A DNA stretch of 64,000 nt from Mycoplasmopsis columboralis (lineage in GTDB: Bacteria > Bacillota_I > Bacilli_A > Mycoplasmatales > Metamycoplasmataceae). The translations under genes and the position numbers were made by a program. The stretch is taken from the NCBI RefSeq assembly GCF_900660675.1, contig NZ_LR215039.1:372001-436000 (forward strand), written 5' to 3'. Position 1 is the stretch's first letter. Each line of letters starts with the position of its first letter. The notes under the pieces are model-generated. The model was not told the DNA's origin and made no database searches. It saw only the letters and a program-made list of their open reading frames with translations. Below, piece after piece: positions 40,301-53,116 of the stretch.

Positions 40301-43300
40301 TAAAGAGTTTCATAAACATTAGCTTGTTTTAAGATATTAACTAAATTATTTGCAGTAGCTTTAACAAATGCTTCTTTATTGAAGTTTACTAAATCCAGTC
40401 CATAAGTATCTGTGAATGCATCAAAAGCTTTAACTAGTGAATTATGTAATGCTGACTCTTTAAGCATTTTTTCAAGCATTGAAGATAAGTTAGTTTTAAG
40501 AGCATTTAAAATAGATTCTTTTTTAAAGACGCTAAAGATTAATGTTTCAGGTGTATTGAGCAAATCAAGTCACTGAGTGTCGTTTATCAATTCAGGAACA
40601 CCAGCATTAATTAATTCATTAATTTCTGGATATTTCAAGACATTAGTAAGTAATGCTTTAATGTCATCTTTAGCTAAATATTTAAATATTCCTTCATTGA
40701 TGTTTAAATTATCAATTGCAGGATTAATTAAGTTCGCAATTACTCCTTGTTTATTTAACCCAATGAGTAATTGAGTTAATGTTTTAACAAGACCTTCTTT
40801 ATTGCTTGATACAAAACTTCAACCTAAAATTTTATCTGCAAAAGAACGAGGGTTGTTGGTTATTTTTTCTTTTAGTAAGTTTGTTAAAGTAGTTGATATT
40901 TTACCTAATTCATCAGTTGGATTTAATTTAAATGCATCTGATTTTAAGATATTAAAGATAGCGTCTAATGCTGGATTTAAGATGTCAATGCTATCTACTA
41001 AAATATTAATATTGTTTGCAAGCGCTCTTATAAAGTTATCAATTTGTGTATCAGTAACATTTACTTCATAAGTAGTTAATGTTGTTTTAAAGAACTCATA
41101 TAAAATGTCCTTAATTTGTTGAGTTTCTAATAAGTCAGCAATGAGTCCTTTAATATTGGTTTCCAAATTATCAACATTGATAATCTCAAAAGTTTTGGTA
41201 ATAATGTCACTGTAGCTTTGCACTGAAGAATATTCTGAAAATCTGTCAAGAGAGTTTTTAAGTACTGCATTTAAAATACCTTTAAAGTGTTCATTTGAAT
41301 GAATGAATTTAATCAGTTCTTTAAACGAATTAATTGATAAGTATTTTTGTAGCTCGTTTTTGGCGTTTTCACTTAAGAAACCTTCAACTAAATTAGCAAA
41401 ATCATCAGCTGAAATGCTTTCAAATACATTATTAAAAATAGTAATTAAGTCATTTTTGTTTTCAGTTAATAATCTAGAATTTGCCAGCGATCTCACTATT
41501 GCAGTTACTTTATTTTCAGTATTTTCACTAACAGAAGCTTTTAATCCATCAAAAATTGAATTAGTTAAGTGTGAAACATTATCAAAAGCAACTCCGTTTT
41601 CAGCTAGGTAATCTACAAGTGATTCATACACAATAGAAGAAATTCCAAGTTGATTATCAAAAATGTCAAATACTTCTAAAACATTATTAACAAGTCTTTG
41701 TTTATCATTAATTCCTTTTAAGAACGGTTTTAGACTTTCTTTATTTAAGAATGTGGTAATTAAATTCGAAAGAACTTCACGAGTGTGTTCATCCCGCACA
41801 ATTTCATTTAGGATATTTACTACATTGGTTTTTAACGAAGTAGTAAATTCACTTTGTGAAAAGGCAATTTTAACTAAATCATTGTATGAAGATGCATTGG
41901 CAATAGTTTGGGCTGGTACTAACGCAGTAATTTTGCTGATATTGTCTGCATTAAAGTATTTATTAAAGAAGTATTCTAAAATGTTTTTAGCTTGTTCTTT
42001 ATTTGGAGATTTAAAGATATTTGAATTAATAATTGCTTTAACTGTTGCAAATTCACTTAAACGAGCAGTTGATACAAACTCTTTTAAAGTTGCATTTAAA
42101 GCATTTTGCAATGAAGTTTCAGAATTTAATTTATTAGCAAATAAATCAATTAGTTTAGCCACTAAAGTAGAATCGTTATCTTTTGAATTTAATTCATTTA
42201 AAGCTGATTTAATACCTTGAGCAAAACTTAAATCAATTGTTTGATTATAACCTTCTTTAGTTAGTAAAGCATTAACGGCTTTTTGAATTACTAAATCTAA
42301 GTTGTTTGAATTAAGTATTTTTTGCAGTAATGAATTAATTTCAGCTTTATTAGTTACTAGAACATTTGAACCTTTTAAAACTTGATAAATTAAAGTATTT
42401 TTATCGTTAAAGACATTAACTCATTCATTATTATTAACTAAATAATGAATTAATGTGTCAGTAATTGGAGTAACATTTTCTACATTTACTAATTCATCCA
42501 CTAACGCTTTAAGGGCATCTTTGTTTAAATAAGATTCAACATCTCCAGTTACTGAATCAATTGCGTTTTTAATCACGCTCTGAACTGTATTGTTTTTAAG
42601 TAGTGAATTTAATAATGTTTTTAAAATGTCTTCGAGTGCTGTTTTATTGTTGCTTCAAATATTTGAAGAGACAATTTTATGGATAAATTGTTGTTGGTTT
42701 TCATTAAATTTGTTTAAAACAATATCCACAAGTGGTTGGAATAATTGAGAATTTAATTGAACATTTTCTTGTGTTGCTAATGAAGCAAGAACTTCAAACA
42801 ATTTGTTTACTAATGAATCATAAATTTGTAAGTCTTTAAGTAAATCAACAACTCCTTCAACAACATCACTTGATAAGTGAGTGAGTAATGCATTATCTAC
42901 TGAAGCAAATTTTGTAGCTAAAACGTTTGTTAAAGTACTTTTAGCAATTGATTTAAATTTATCATCAGAAGTTAAATCTTCAACAATGGCAACAAAAGCG
43001 TCTTTTCCTTTGTTGTTTAAATCTAATTTAGAAAGCAATAATTTTAATAAATCATTGTAGGTGTGAGCATTATTTAAAGCGTCTTTATCTTTTAATAACT
43101 CAGAAGTAGCACTTAAAACAAATGTTTTAAATTGGGGAATACCAAAAATTCTTTGAACAAAGTATTTCAAATCATCATTTGAAATATATTGATTAATTTC
43201 CATCTTAAGATTTGATGGAATAAGAGAAATTAATTGGTCAACAAAATCTTCATTTGATTGAACTCTTTCATAGATGTTTTCAACAATTTTATTAATCTTA

Positions 43301-46300
43301 GTTTCATGTTTTGGAAGCATTTGGTTTGCCACTAAATGAATTAATTTGACTACATTAGTTTCATCAGAAAGCAATGTAGATAATTTATTTATTAATTTAG
43401 CGACAAAATCATTTATTGAAATAGCTTGTTTATCTTGAGCAAACTCTAAAACAGCTTCAAAGACTTTTTCAAGTAAATTAAATTCTCTATCTAATGACTC
43501 AACCAAAGTGAAAACGTCTTTAAACAATTCTTGAGGAGACTCAACATCTTTTAACACTCATGAATAATTTGAATTAGAAACATAATTGTAAATGAGGGTT
43601 CCTAAAATTTCTTGAAGAGCTGGATTTTTTAATACCTTATCTACTAAATAAATAATGTTGGTTTTAATAGAAGTAATAAAGTGTTCATCTTTAAGGATTT
43701 TAAAGGCTAAATCTGAGTAGTTTTGAGATTTAGATAATTCCAAAGCGTTATCAATAACAAACTCTAAAGCTTTTTTAAATAATTCAATAGTTTTTGTATC
43801 TTTTAATGTTTCTTTTACAAAGTCATTTAATTGAGTTATTTGTGTTGAATTTAAATTCGCTGAAGTAAGCGCATTTGTTAAATCAACTTTTGCCACTAAA
43901 TTACTGTAATGATCTTTGGTGGTAAATTGGTTAATAAAACTAAGCGCAACTTCTTTTAATACATCGATATTTTCAGTAAATAATTCACTTGCTAATAGAT
44001 GTTTGATTAAATTAAAGTCACTAAAGTCAAATGATTTAGTAATTGCTGATGAAATATTTTGAGCAATTAAATCAATATCTTTGTGTTGGTTAATTAAAGC
44101 AAAAACATTATTAACTAATTTATCAAGTGAGCCAATTGATTCTAAATAAGGAATTATTGAATTAAGTAAATTTCTTGACACAACAGTTAATTTATTTAAA
44201 TCAAATTCATAACCATTGTCAGTAGCTAATTTGTGTGCTACTTTTGCTAGAGTTTTTCTGAGTTTATTTTCTTGCAAGATTTCTTTTAAAAGTGGAGCAA
44301 TATTATCTTGAAGTCTTTCTGCAAAAGTATCAATTTTTAAAATTTCATTAATAAGTGCTTTAGGATCATTTAAATGATCAACTCAATTTGAGTTGTGAAT
44401 TAATAAATCAATTGCATCAAAAACAAAAGCTTTAAAATTATTGGATTTAACAATGTTTAAAAGTAAATCTCCAATTTCTTCAGCGTCCACATATAAACTT
44501 GCTGGTTCTTTAAGTAATTGTGGAATAATAGTGTTTTTGATAATTGAATCTAAAATATCATTTTTTTCTAAAATGCCATAAATTGCTTTAATCAAATCAC
44601 TTAAAGCTTCCTTATTGTTAGCAAAAACATCTAAATTAAAGACTTTTTTAATAAATGCTTGCGGATCTGAAGATACTTTAGCAGCAAAAATGGTTCCTAA
44701 ATCGTTTGGAAGTTCTTTTAATATATCAAGAGGTCTATCACTTGTAGCTGCTTGAGAAAGTTTTTCAAAAACCTTTTCAAAAATTGGATCAAGAAGTTCA
44801 AAAGCATCAATAGTTGCTTTAAGGTTATTGCTTAAATCTTCAATAAATTTAGCATTATGTTCTGAGGTTGGATCTAAATTCAAGTATTGATAAACTGAAG
44901 TGAATACGCTCTTTAGAAGAGGTTTGAATTGCTGCTGTGCAATTAAACTTTCAAGCAATGATTTACTTGGTGATTTAATGGCATTAAAATCAATGATTTT
45001 CACTATTTTTGAGATCAAATCATTAAGTGATTGAGAATCTCTTAATGATACTGATGAATCTAAAATATTATTTACAACAGTTTTTAAAATTACTTTAGTA
45101 TCATCTAGACTTAAAATTAAATTAACTAGAGAGTTAAATTTCTCTTTTGTTATTGATTGTTCAATAAACTCCTTAGATGTTTGTGGTAAGAAGTTAAAAA
45201 TAATTGAGGCAACATCTAAATCTGCTAATTTCTCAATAATATTGGTAAGCAAGGTTTTAAGATAGCTTTTATTGTTGTTTAAAAAGTTCGAATCAATCAC
45301 ATTATTAATTAATTGAACTAATTTTAATGCATCTTCATCAGTTGAAAATTCAAAAGTGTTTTCAGCGGCATGAGTTAAACTTCTAATAATTATTTCGCCA
45401 AATTGAGAAGCTCCTGCTACATGAATATTTGTTAATGCATCTTCAATAAAATTGTTAATAAATTCACTAACAAGTGGATTATTACCCACAAACAAGAGTA
45501 AATCTGATACAGCCTGATCAGTTTGTTCTTGAGTTAATTTGGTATCTAAATGAGCTTTTACTAAATATGAATGCACACTTTGCGCAATTAAACGCTTAAC
45601 AGTTGAATTTGATAATAAATTAGACACTAAAGCTTTTAGCGGTTCTTTAAGAGCTAAAATTTCATCTTTATTTTCGGTTAATTTATCTAAAAATTCGTTA
45701 TAGGTTTGTGAAGTAGCAATTTCTTTTGCGTGATCAAGAATTAAATTAAACGCTGTTTTAGATACAGTAACAAAATTAGGATCAGCAAATATACTTGCAA
45801 AAAGAGTTTGTACTTCTTGATCTTGAACATTTAAAGATGCTAAAACATTATGCAATTTAAGATCTTGGACAAAAACATTTAGCTTTGAAGAATTTTGTAA
45901 TTGAGTGACAAAACTTTCAAAAAGGTTTTTTAGTGTGTCTTTGTGGTCTTTGATTAAAGCTGAATTTAAAATACTATTAATTAATAAAGGTGAATTAGTA
46001 ATGTCAAGCGCTTTTAAAGTAGCATTCTTTAAATTATTTAACACTTCTGGAAGCGAATTAGATGATTGAACATCTGTAAAAAGAAGTTCAAGTCAGCGAT
46101 CTTTTAAATTATTATTACCAATAATTTCTTTGACAAAACCAGGCAATTGTGATCCTAATTCTTCTAAAGAAACAGTATCTAAAGTAACGTCATATTTAGC
46201 CAATAAAGCGTTAACTAGTTTAGCAAAAGTTTTACTAAAGTGAGCATTATCAATGCTTTGATCAATAAAGATGCTTAAAGTGTTTTGAAGTGTTGATTGT

Positions 46301-49300
46301 AATTGAGGATCTTTTAAGATTGTCACCAAGAAATCTTCAAAATTATTAACTTCTCCTTTTCATACTTGATGAGAAATAACAAAATCAAAAGAATTAATTA
46401 AAAGATCTTTTAAAGATGATTGCTTAATAAAGCTATCAATAAATGAGTTTAATTCATTTACATCAAAGTAAGTTTCAATTGTTTCTGTTCCAATAGCTTT
46501 ATTTAAAACATTTTTAGCTAAAGATGCTAAAGTATCATCGGCATTTAAATGATCTCATAAAGCACTTAAAATCTCTTTGAGCGCTGCACGATTATCAGGT
46601 TGTTGAATTAAATCTAAATTAATTAATCCTTTGATAAATTCATAAACATTATCATTAACTTTATGACTAAAAATTTCTAAAATTGATGCTGGAATGGTGC
46701 TTAAAATTTCAATTGAATTGTCCTGTGTTTGAGCTAATTGAAGTTTTTCAAAAATAACATCAATGATTTGATTGTGAACTCCTAGATAGTTGATAATATC
46801 ATCTAATGAATTAGCTGCAGATTTGGCAAAGTTTTTAATTGTATTTTTAGTAACATCTACATTGATTTTTTCAAAAGCATTAAGCAACACTTTTTCAACA
46901 ATTGCAGCAAATTTTTCTGAGCTTAAAACGCTATTTATAATAGCTTTTAAATTTTCTTTAATAGTATCTAAATTAATTGAACGAAGCAGTTTTTGAATTA
47001 ACTCTTCAAAGGTTTCAAATTCACTAAATTGTGCTGAATTATCAACTAATGAACCAACAATGGTATTTATAGTGTCTTTTGTTTGAGGTAGCTCTAAAAC
47101 AAAACCAAGTAAATCTTTGAAGTTATCTTTACCAACATATTCTCTAATTTGAGCAGATATTGGCGAAGGAATTAAATCCAAAATAAAAGATGGTAATGAA
47201 ATTTTTTGTGAATTAAGAATGTTGTTGACTAAACTTTTAAGAAATTCTTTGTTTCCTTTGATAATTTCAGAAGCAAAAAGATTTTTTAAAAATGCAATCA
47301 ACCGCTCATTGTTATTATTAAAATCAAAGAAACTTCCAAATACATTAGCTAAAGATGAAGTAAGTACACTTGATAAATCAGTTGAAGGATTAGCGTTTAA
47401 ATTATTTAGCACACCTTTAATTAAATCTTTTAATAATCCATCTCTTAGAAGAGAATCACTAGCAAAAGTTAAAAGATCTTTGGTAAATTTAGTTGTTTGT
47501 TCAGAAGTGATGTTTGCATGTAAATCATTATTTTTAAGATATTCATACAAAATATCAGCAATTAAATCTTGAATTTCAGGTGTTTCTAATACATAACCAG
47601 CAATAGCTGATAAAGAATTAGCTATTGCATCAAAATCTTCTGTATTTTGTAAAAAGGCTAAAATGATATCTTTGTAGTTTTGAACATTTTCAAAGTTTTC
47701 TGAACGATTAATAAAAATATTTGAAATGGTGTGTAATATATTTTCAAAGTTTTCATCGGATAAAATTTTGTTTAATAAGGTTTTAATTGCTTCTTGATTG
47801 AGTTTGTTTTTTGTAAATTGAGAAATAATTGAAGCAAGCGAATTGATAATTTTATCTTTGTAAATGTTTAAACCGTTTGTCAAAATAGTATTGAGTAATT
47901 CAGTTAATTGTTCTTTATTGTTTTTAATTAAGTTAGAACGTGCAATTACACCTACTAATTTGGCAATATTGCTTTCATTTAAAAACGCTGAAAGAGCAAC
48001 AGGACCTAACTGTTGCAAGGTTAATTGATTTTTATTTTTAAGTTCCCTTAAGGTGCTTTGAAGATTGTAAAATCCATCTTGAATGATTCCAGAAGCTTGA
48101 AATTTTTCGTTAAAATCTCCAAAAATTTCTTTTTTGTCTTCGCTAAATAACAATTGGGTTAATACACCTTGTGGATCAAGTTCTTTATAAAAGTTTTGTT
48201 TTGTTAAAGTGTTAATTCCTGAATATAGCAGATCTTCAAAAATATTGGTCAAGTCAATGATTCTTTGTCCAAAATTTCGTTCACTTCTAAGTGATTGAAT
48301 TTGTTTTTCTTGCTCTGAAAGAGAATTAATGTATTCAAATGAAGTATTTCCAAAAATTTTAGTTGAATCTTGAGTTGGTTGGATTTGTAATTCTAATGAA
48401 TCAGAATCACTATTTAAAAATTCTTCATTAAAATCATAATTACCGTAATTTTGAATTCCTAATTTATCTACACTTAGTTTTAAGTATAAATCTTGAGCCA
48501 TTTTTTTATACCCAAAAGTATTAGGGTGAATATCAAGTAAAATGGTTGATAATGAGTTAGCGTTTTTACTTCAAAAATCTTCATTATATAAATTAACATA
48601 ATTTATTGAAGTAATTTTAGCTGTACTTTTAAGCGCTGAGTTAAGTACCCCTAGTAAATAATCTAGCGGTTTGATGTTTAAAGGTAAATTATTAAAAAGA
48701 CTTTTAAGATAATCATCAAATAATTCTTTTAGTCCCAACATAGGTACTGGGTAGCTTATAAGGTTGATATTTGCATGTGGAGCTAACACTTTAATGGTGC
48801 TAATTAAAGTGTTAATTCGTTTACTCATTTCAGTTAAACTCTTACCTAACACATCATTGACAAATTTTGCCAATTCTCCATATGATGGATTAGCAGAAGT
48901 AAGAGTTTTGAAAACATCACTTAAATTGTAATTTTTAATATTAGAAGTAATTAATTGGAATAAATCATTTGCTCCAATTGAAAAAGTTACTAAATTAGCT
49001 TTAGCAAGTCTGTTTTTAAAATCATTTAAAACAGTCTCATAATTTTCTTTATATTTTTTAGCAAAACGATTAGTTTTAGATGCTGGTTGATAGTCCACTC
49101 CTAAAAAAGTTAATCAGTCAAGAGCAGTTGACCCTGAATAGGCAAAATTTTTAAATTCAGCTACTCGATTGTTATTGTTAAGCATTCTAGCTAAAAAAGC
49201 CGGATATGAAAGACCAGTAATTGTACCATTAGAAAGTTTTTCACCTTGGAAATCAGTTGGTAATGTTCCGTCAAAACCAGCTGTGATTGAATCTCCAAAA

Positions 49301-49605
49301 GCCACATAATTAATTTTCTGTTCTGCACTAATGTAGTTTTTTGAAGCGCTCTTAGGAGCATTTGCTTCAACTGGGTTACCAAATAATGAAACTGTAGTTT
49401 CTGGTTTGTTTTTATCGTTTACATTATTTCCTAAATCAGTTGTTGGTTTTGCAACATTAACATTTTCAATAGGGGGTAATAAATCAATTTGTGGATCCTC
49501 TTTTTGAATTGGTGTTGACGAACCTGGAGCATTACATGAAGCAACATATGCTCCCGATACCGAAAGCAATGCTAAACTCATAACTAAACTTTTTCTTTTT
49601 GACAT
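37378..49605 (-). CDS. giant SGNH/GDSL-hydrolase lipoprotein with helical repeats (4,075 aa)
   Basis: A single frame of 4,076 codons, unbroken when TGA is read as Trp. Residues 1-24 are a lipoprotein signal peptide with lipobox (AYVASC, Cys24). The SGNH hydrolase domain has block I FGDSITAG (Ser106), block III GAND (Asn213) and block V LDIHPN (Asp358, His360), so it is probably an active esterase or lipase. From about residue 370 to 3,700 the protein is helical, with recurring units marked by 'YNDL'-like openings (TYNDLVKNIF, SYNDLVKIAF, NYSDLAFKIL, SYSDIITKTF). The last 200 residues are Trp/Tyr-rich and different. Start follows AAGGAGA with TATAAT at 49672-49677. Repeat function unknown; a surface fibre is plausible. 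Confidence 0.88.
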
Positions 49606-49620
49606 ATCATTCTCCTTGGT

Positions 49621-49639
49621 GTAATACTTATAGTATTAC
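49621..49639 (-). promoter_or_regulatory. perfect palindrome in the 5' leader of the giant gene
   Basis: GTAATACTTATAGTATTAC is a 19-base perfect palindrome (8-base arms) between the -10 box and the Shine-Dalgarno site. It could be a repressor operator or an RNA hairpin that limits ribosome access. Confidence 0.5.
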
Positions 49640-49671
49640 AAGTTTGATAATCATTTCTAATAAATATGCTT

Positions 49672-49677
49672 ATTATA
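49672..49677 (-). promoter_or_regulatory. -10 box of the giant lipoprotein gene
   Basis: TATAAT on the minus strand (context TTTAGTATAATAAGC) 67 nt before the ATG. Between it and trpS the rest of the 260 nt gap shows only AT-rich sequence and the trpS promoter. Confidence 0.6.
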
Positions 49678-49825
49678 CTAAATGTTCAAAAAAAGAAAAA
49701 TTTAGCAAAACTCTGGCAAAAACTTAAAAACTGGCTCTAAATGCACTTTTTTGACACTTTTTTGTTCGTTTTTTTATCAATAAACACTAATGCATAATTC
49801 AACTAACGTAATATGCTTTTTGTTT

Positions 49826-49831
49826 TATAAT
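49826..49831 (+). promoter_or_regulatory. -10 box of trpS-thrS
   Basis: TATAAT on the + strand (context TTTTATAATTT) 35 nt upstream of trpS, which also has an AAGGAGA ribosome site. Confidence 0.6.
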
Positions 49832-49866
49832 TTAAGTACTTTTATTAGCGTTATTTAAGGAGAAAA

Positions 49867-50877
49867 ATGAAGCGACTAGTGAGCGGAATTAAACCAACTG
49901 GAGAATTAACTTTAGGAAACTACATTGGAGCTATTAAAAACTTCATTGAATTACAAAACAATTATGAATCTTACTTTTTTGTAGCTGATATGCACGCGCT
50001 AACGACTGGAACGGTAAACCCTAAAGAGCTTGAACAAGCACGTAAAAGTACAGTAGCATTATATTTAGCTTGTGGTTTAGACCCACAAAAAGCAACTATT
50101 TTTTACCAATCATCAATTTTAGAGCACGCACAAATGATGTGACTTTGTAATTCTGAAACCACCGTTGGTGAGCTTGAAAGAATGACTCAATTCAAAGATA
50201 AATCACAAAAATTAACCCAATCAAATGGTACGATGAAAATCCCAAGTAATTTACTCATGTATCCTGTGTTAATGGCAGCGGATATTTTACTTTATAACCC
50301 TGAAGTTGTGCCTGTTGGTGAAGATCAAGTTCAACATATCGAACTAACTCGAAACATAGCTGAAAGATTAAATCGTAAATACAAGCTAAATTTAAATGTT
50401 CCAACTGGATTTATTCCTAAACTAGGTGCTAGAGTTAAATCACTATCAGATCCAAATGTAAAAATGTCTAAAAGCGAAAAAAGCGCAAAAGGAACTATTT
50501 ATTTACTTGAAGATCCTGAAAGTGCTTACAAAAAAATTCAAAAAGCAGTTACTGATTCTGAAGGGAAAGTTTACATTTCTGAACAAAAACCAGGAGTGTT
50601 AAATTTACTTACCATTTATGCTTCGCTAGAAAACATTTCACTTGAAGAAGCTGAATTACACTTTAAAGACGCAAACTACAAAGAATTTAAACATGAAGTT
50701 GGAATGAGTGTCAAAAATTTACTCACAAACATTCAACAAAAATACAATGACTCACTGAATTTAGTTAATGATGTAGTCAACCAAGGAAAACTAAAAGCCC
50801 ACAAAATTGCACGTCAAATTACCAATGAAGTGCAATTGCACATGGGATTATACGGAGAAAATAATGAAAGCAAATAA
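49867..50877 (+). CDS. trpS: tryptophanyl-tRNA synthetase
   Basis: The 336-residue class I synthetase charges tRNA-Trp. The HIGH-like motif is in LTLGNYIGAIKNF and the KMSKS motif in NVKMSKSEKSAKG. The SGIKPTGELTLGN start and DQVQHIELTR segment are typical of bacterial TrpRS. One TGA Trp (MMWLCNSET) lies near residue 93. It must charge the UCA-anticodon tRNA-Trp found at 10641-10715. It is the first gene of the trpS-thrS-membrane protein operon and overlaps thrS by 14 nt. Confidence 0.98.
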
Positions 50878-52606
50878 AGAATTAAACCATACAACAAGCC
50901 ACCTTCTTGGTGCAGCTGTTGAAAAACTTTATCCTAATGTGAAATTAGGATTTGGTCCAGCTACAGATGAAGGGTTTTATTATGATTTTGAATTTGAAAA
51001 CCCTCTTAGTGACAATGAACTTTTAAAAATCGAAAAGATGATGAAAAAACTTGCTTCACGTAACTTAGTTATGAAGGAAGTGTCACTTCAAGATTATTCT
51101 TTTGAAAATAAACCTTACAAACTTGAACTTTACGAAGAGCTTAAAGCAGCTGGCAAAAACATCACATTTTATGCACTAGTAGATCCGTTAAATAATGAAA
51201 AAGTTTTTGTCGATCTTTGTGCTGGAGGACACGTTGAAAGTACTAAAAACATCAAAAACTTCAAACTACTTTCACTAGCTGGAGCTTACTGAAGAGGAAA
51301 TTCAGATAACATTCAATTAACCAGAATTTACGGAACAAGTTGAGAAACCAAAGAAGAGCTTGAACAGTATTTAGCTATTTTACAAGACCGTAAAGAAAGA
51401 GATCACCGTAAAATCGGGAAAGAAATGAAACTCTTTACTTTCCACCCTTTTGCAGGTCAAGGATTTCCAATTTGACTTGAAGATGGAATGTACATTCACA
51501 ATGAAATTAAAAACTTAATTTTAAAAATGGACCGTAAATACGGAATGACTGAAGTACTTACTCCACACTTTGGAGAAGAAACTCTTTATTTAACCTCAGG
51601 GCATTTAGCTCACTACAAAGACGACATGTTCAAACCAGTAGTAGCTGATAATCAAAAACTTTACCCACGTCCAATGACTTGCCCGCACCACGTGATTTGT
51701 TATAACCACGAAAAAAGATCTTATCGTGATTTACCACTTCGTTTTTCAGAACAATCACAACTATACAGATATGAAAAATCAGGAGCTTTAACCGGTCTTG
51801 AAAGAGTTAGAGGAATGCTTTTAACTGAAGGACATTTATTTGTTCGTAAAGATCAAATTGCTTCTGAATTTAAATACATGTATGAACTCATTAAAGAAAC
51901 ATTGGGAATCTTTAAAATTAAAATTGATTACATCTCACTTTCTTTAAGAGACAAAGATAATAAAGAAAAATACTATGATAATGACCAAATGTGAGATGAG
52001 GCCGAAAACCAACTTAGAGCCGTTCTTAATGAACTTGGTGTTAAATATGAAGAAAAAACTGGTGAAGCTGCCTTTTATGGTCCAAAAATGGACATTCAAA
52101 TCTTCACTGCTTTAGGACATGAAATTACTGTTTCAACATTGCAATTAGACTTCTTGCTTCCAGAACGCTTTGGAATTACATTCACTAACAAAGAAGGTAA
52201 AGAAGAAATGCCGATTTTAATTCATAGAGGATTAATTGGGACTTATGAACGTTTTGTGGCCATTTTACTTGAACAAACTAAAGGTGTATTGCCATTTTGA
52301 CTTGCTCCTAAACAAGTAACAGTAATTCCAGTAAATATGGAACATGATTTTGAATATGCTAAAGAAGTTAATGATAAATTATACGCTTTAGGAATTAGAA
52401 GTAAACTTGATTCGCGTGATGAAAGAATGAACAAAAAAATTCGTGAAGCGCAAATGTCAAAATCTAAATACCAAGTGATTTTAGGTGAAAACGAAAGATT
52501 AAACAACACCGTTTCATTCCGTAAATACGGAGAAAACAACACTGAAACCCTTCCTTTTGAAGAGTTTGCAAACTTATTATTAAAACTGAAAAACAATTAT
52601 GAATAA
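50864..52606 (+). CDS. thrS: threonyl-tRNA synthetase, lacking the TGS domain
   Basis: The 580-residue class II synthetase starts [20 protein letters not shown], directly in the N2 editing domain; the ubiquitin-like TGS domain of 640-residue bacterial ThrRS is absent. Editing-site residues are kept: HTTSH (HxxxH) and CAGGH (CxxxH). The catalytic core shows motif 2 near [13 protein letters not shown], the zinc-site Cys in RPMTCPHHV and motif 3 near [12 protein letters not shown]. The C-terminal anticodon-binding domain is complete. The start overlaps the trpS end. Many TGA Trp codons occur (AYWRGNS, FPIWLED, PFWLAP). Confidence 0.97.
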
Positions 52607-53024
52607 TTCAAAATTATCACTGACAATAAGAATAATCTTATGAAGCTTATTTGCTATTAATTTAATTGCTTTACTTGTAGTAACTAAATCTATTACAGGT
52701 TTAGTGCTAAATTATCCTCCTTATGTAAAATTAACGCTAACACTCACAACAATGCTCCTTTGGACACTAATAAGTACGTTTATGATCGTATTTAGAATTT
52801 CTAAAATAACCACCCATTACATGGTGATGTTTATTTTAGGGGTAGCGTTAGCTATTGGTTGAATTCCTCTTTATTTAACTGACAAAAAGCAATTTTCTTG
52901 AATATATTTTAAAGGTGATGTTTTTGCAATTTCAGCAATACTAGCGCTAAATTACTTTTTGAATTTAATAATTGTCAAACGAAAATTAATAATTACACTA
53001 AGAAAATACCTAAAAATCAAATAG
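52599..53024 (+). CDS. small four-helix membrane protein downstream of thrS
   Basis: The 141-residue protein starts [20 protein letters not shown] at 52599, overlapping thrS by 8 nt, so it is translationally coupled. It has four predicted membrane helices and a short basic tail (KRKLIITLRKYLKIK). TGA Trp codons hide the frame under the standard code. No domain is recognised. A hairpin terminator overlaps its stop, closing the trpS operon. Confidence 0.8.
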
Positions 53025-53033
53025 GTATTTTTA
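53005..53033 (+). terminator. terminator of the trpS-thrS operon
   Basis: Seven-base stem AATACCT/AGGTATT with an 11-base loop containing the preceding stop region, followed by a T-rich run on the + strand. Confidence 0.7.
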
Positions 53034-53116
53034 TTTAGTTTAAAATTATTATATAAGCGCATTTTTTGCTTAAACTGATTTGATAAATTAATACGAAACA
53101 TTCGCAAAGAGGTCAT

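Noticed and set aside
40577..42220. Several + strand open frames opposite the giant gene (up to 185 codons)
   Set aside because: They are low-complexity mirror images of the helical repeat coding strand, with no ribosome sites, no TGA-Trp pattern and no recognisable domains.
37378..49605. A dozen separate genes or a decayed pseudogene in the giant region
   Set aside because: All pieces lie in one frame (distances from 49605 are multiples of three) and are separated only by TGA codons, read as Trp here. No TAA or TAG interrupts them.
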